From the NCBI GenBank assembly GCA_016550425.1, contig JABXGS010000170.1:1-7870 (forward strand): a stretch of DNA of 7,870 nucleotides. Reading direction: 5' to 3'. Each line of letters opens with the position of its first letter. Positions within the stretch are counted from its first letter, which is position 1. Shown here piece by piece: positions 6,084-7,870 of the stretch. Under the pieces are notes generated by a model, which was given only the letters and a program-made list of their open reading frames with translations, was not told where the DNA came from and ran no database searches. The position numbers and the translations under genes are program-made. The DNA comes from an archaeon (GTDB taxonomy: Archaea; Asgardarchaeota; Hermodarchaeia; Hermodarchaeales; Hermodarchaeaceae).

Positions 6084-6758
6084 ATGACTTCGAACAAAAC
6101 AAAGGAGGCAAAAACCCAAGTTCTGTCTACCTGTCAGAATATGCAAGCAGCAGAACTGGTCATCGGTAGCTCAGGCAACGCCAGTTATCGCATCGAAGGG
6201 ACTGGCCAAATTGCTATTACACCAAGTAGCGTTGACTATTCGTGCATGAGTGCTGAAGATGTAATGATCATCGATATGGACGGTGAAATCATCGAAGGCG
6301 ATCGAAATCCATCCATCGAACATCCCCTACATCTTGCGATCTATAAAGCAAGACCTGACGTAAACGCCATTGTTCATACTCACTGTATTTATGCGTCAGC
6401 TTTGGCCGTGCTCCAAGAACCTCTTCCACCCATTGTTGATGAATTCGTGATTCGTCTTGGAGGTCAAGTTGAGGTAGCCAATTATGGTATGCCTGGAAGT
6501 GAGGAACTAGCTAAAAACGTGGTGGAAGCTTTAGGTCCACGGAATGCTGTCTTCCTTGCGAATCATGGTGCTTTGTGTTGCGGACCCACGATGGAAGTGG
6601 CACTCCATAATGCACTTCTGCTCGAGCGTGTTGCCCATATTTATTTGCTAGCGTCAGCTGCAGCAGGTGGTAATAAGCAGCTGACCACCATCCCTCCTGA
6701 TGCGGTTGAAACCCAAGCGCAGATGTTTGATCTTATGAAGCGGATGAAGAAACGGTGA
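6084..6758 (+). CDS. Class II aldolase, L-fuculose-1-phosphate aldolase type
   Basis: This predicted zinc-dependent aldolase would cleave a ketose 1-phosphate into dihydroxyacetone phosphate and a hydroxyaldehyde. The 224-residue protein keeps the FucA layout: the phosphate-binding loop GSSGNASYR (28-36), Glu79 (SIEHPLH), His98 and His100 (IVHTH), and His161 (ANHGALCCGP). These four positions are spaced exactly as Glu73, His92, His94 and His155 of E. coli FucA, so metal site and catalytic acid are intact. FucA Tyr113 aligns with Asp119, so substrate or mechanism may differ. MPGSEELAKNVVEAL (136-150) is also family-typical. The ATG at 6084 is chosen because AAGGGA lies six bases upstream; an in-frame ATG at 6018 would add 22 unrelated residues and overlap the kinase. 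L-ribulose-5-phosphate 4-epimerase and other class II family members are alternatives, but the upstream kinase and downstream aldehyde oxidoreductase favour an aldolase. Confidence 0.87.
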   Translation: MTSNKTKEAKTQVLSTCQNMQAAELVIGSSGNASYRIEGTGQIAITPSSVDYSCMSAEDVMIIDMDGEIIEGDRNPSIEHPLHLAIYKARPDVNAIVHTHCIYASALAVLQEPLPPIVDEFVIRLGGQVEVANYGMPGSEELAKNVVEALGPRNAVFLANHGALCCGPTMEVALHNALLLERVAHIYLLASAAAGGNKQLTTIPPDAVETQAQMFDLMKRMKKR

Positions 6759-6759
6759 T
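6754..6759 (+). promoter_or_regulatory. Ribosome binding site overlapping the aldolase stop codon
   Basis: GGTGAT contains the aldolase stop TGA (6756-6758) and lies four bases before the in-frame TTG at 6763. It supports a TTG start and translational coupling for the oxidoreductase gene. No comparable site precedes the alternative ATG at 6784. Confidence 0.5.
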
Positions 6760-6762
6760 TAA

Positions 6763-7870
6763 TTGACTTCTCTGCCTGGGTACATGGGCAAGTTTCTCTT
6801 TGTTGATCTAACAAAAGGAATCGCTAAACGAAAATCTATCAATCAGAAGTATGTTCATGACTTCATTGGTGGAGCTGGTTATGCCAGCCGACTACTTTAT
6901 GATCGCCTTCCTATCGAAGACCTCGATCCCTTTCACCCACAGAATGAAGTCGCCATTTTCACTGGACCCTTAACTGCTACCGGTGCTCCATGCACAGGTC
7001 GGCACGCAATCTGTACGAAATCGGCGTTGACTGGTATTTGGGGTGAATCAACAGGAGGGGGGTACTTTGGAGCAGAATTACGTCAAGCGGGTCTTGATGG
7101 TATTCTCGTGACGGGTGCAGCTGAAACCCCAGTATTCCTACAGATTAACGATGAGAATGCCTCCTTGGTTTCTGCAGACCATCTCTGGGGTAAGGATAGC
7201 TTTACAACGGAAGAGCTCATTAAAGCTGATGTAGGCGATTCAAAGATTCGCGTTCTCTCAATTGGCCCTGCGGGCGAGAATCGAGTAAGATTTGCAGCTG
7301 TCATGAATGATATGGGACGTGCTAGTGCACGAGCTGGAGCCGGTGCAGTCCTGGGAGCGAAACGACTCAAAGCCATAAGTGTTCACGGGTCCCAAAAACC
7401 AGAACTTGCCGATCCGGATACCTTTCGTGAACATGTCAAAACGGCATATCAGCTCCTTGAAGGACTTGCTCCCTTTCTAGGTGCTAACGGGACTTTGTAT
7501 GGTGCCGATATGCTGATGAACTTATTCAACGATATGCCTGTTCGCTACTTTTCTGAACCATTTATGGACATTTCTAGCATCAACGCAGCAGCTCTGAAAC
7601 AATATCGGTCTGGACAATTCCGTTGTCATGCCTGCCCTATTGGCTGTGGCCCTATCATCACAATTGATGAAGGAGATGTAAAATTAGACAATATTGCAGG
7701 TCCTGAGTACGAAACCGTTGCGGCTTTCGGAACTTTATGTCAGGTCGATAATCTTCCTATACTTTGCCAAGCGAATCATCTCTGTAATCTGTATGGTTTA
7801 GATACGATTTCATGCGGTAATGTAATTGCTTTCAGTTTTGCTGCCAACGAAGCTGGAAAGCTCCCAAGTA
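6763..7870 (+). CDS. aor: Aldehyde:ferredoxin oxidoreductase (tungsten-pterin), partial
   Basis: This enzyme oxidises aldehydes to carboxylic acids and reduces ferredoxin, using a tungsten bis-pterin and a [4Fe-4S] cluster. The 369 visible codons cover about 60% of a usual 600-residue protein; the C-terminus is beyond the window. Counting from the ATG at 6784, the AOR N-terminal domain shows KFLFVDLTKG (3-12), GPLTATGAPCTGRHAICTKS (61-80), GGGYFGAELRQAGLDGILVTG (in 91-111) and the pterin-binding RASARAGAGAVLGAKRLKAI (179-198). Next come three cluster cysteines in CHACPIGC (281, 284, 288), the active-site block AGPEYET (305-311), and NLYGLDTIS (335-343). The fourth cluster cysteine is expected downstream. 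I prefer the TTG start at 6763, since it gives the family-like LPGYMGKFLFVDL beginning and has GGTGAT upstream; ATG 6784 is the alternative. It directly follows the aldolase, suggesting it oxidises the aldehyde released there. AOR family members vary in substrate, so the gene symbol is nominal. Confidence 0.93.
   Translation, partial: MTSLPGYMGKFLFVDLTKGIAKRKSINQKYVHDFIGGAGYASRLLYDRLPIEDLDPFHPQNEVAIFTGPLTATGAPCTGRHAICTKSALTGIWGESTGGGYFGAELRQAGLDGILVTGAAETPVFLQINDENASLVSADHLWGKDSFTTEELIKADVGDSKIRVLSIGPAGENRVRFAAVMNDMGRASARAGAGAVLGAKRLKAISVHGSQKPELADPDTFREHVKTAYQLLEGLAPFLGANGTLYGADMLMNLFNDMPVRYFSEPFMDISSINAAALKQYRSGQFRCHACPIGCGPIITIDEGDVKLDNIAGPEYETVAAFGTLCQVDNLPILCQANHLCNLYGLDTISCGNVIAFSFAANEAGKLPS

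Noticed and set aside
7083..7376. Minus-strand 97-codon open frame opposite the aldehyde:ferredoxin oxidoreductase
   Set aside because: It is low in complexity (Ala, Pro, Arg, Ser) and antisense to conserved AOR pterin-binding motifs.

Overview
The window most likely comes from an archaeal chromosome. The evidence is the gene families (an archaeal-type glutamate dehydrogenase, a KaiC/RAD55-like RecA-fold protein, a tungsten-type aldehyde:ferredoxin oxidoreductase), GGTG/GAGG-type ribosome binding sites, and AT-rich stretches resembling TATA boxes rather than bacterial -35/-10 pairs. Base composition looks moderate by eye. An uncultured archaeon, perhaps of an Asgard-type lineage, fits this mix. 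That placement is a guess from gene content, because no rRNA or universal marker is present.

Region 1 (1-954): the N-terminal part of a glutamate dehydrogenase on the minus strand, running off the left edge, with a divergent intergenic region. The enzyme carries an unusual N-terminal extension of about 160 residues containing two copies of one helical unit. The intergenic region holds a 16-bp inverted repeat (TGTACA-CGTA-TGTACA) that could be an operator.

Region 2 (955-3036): a RecA/KaiC-fold protein whose Walker A lysine and Walker B aspartate are both replaced, so it is probably not an ATPase. It is followed by an NfnA/SudB-type FAD/NAD(P) and [2Fe-2S] electron-transfer subunit without its usual NfnB partner in view, then a small three-helix membrane protein.

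Region 3 (3144-7870): five closely spaced plus-strand genes that look like one operon: an SCP2 lipid-binding protein, a D-2-hydroxyacid dehydrogenase, an FGGY carbohydrate kinase, a class II (fuculose-1-phosphate type) aldolase, and an aldehyde:ferredoxin oxidoreductase cut by the right edge. The last three form a logical chain. A ketose is phosphorylated, cleaved to dihydroxyacetone phosphate plus a short hydroxyaldehyde, and the aldehyde is oxidised to an acid with ferredoxin as acceptor. The 2-hydroxyacid dehydrogenase could act on the resulting 2-hydroxy acid, and the NfnA-like protein and glutamate dehydrogenase upstream are possible redox sinks. The individual family assignments are strong. 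The joined pathway and its substrate are inference.

No RNA genes, CRISPR arrays, insertion sequences or phage genes were seen. There is no gene-free stretch above 300 bases.
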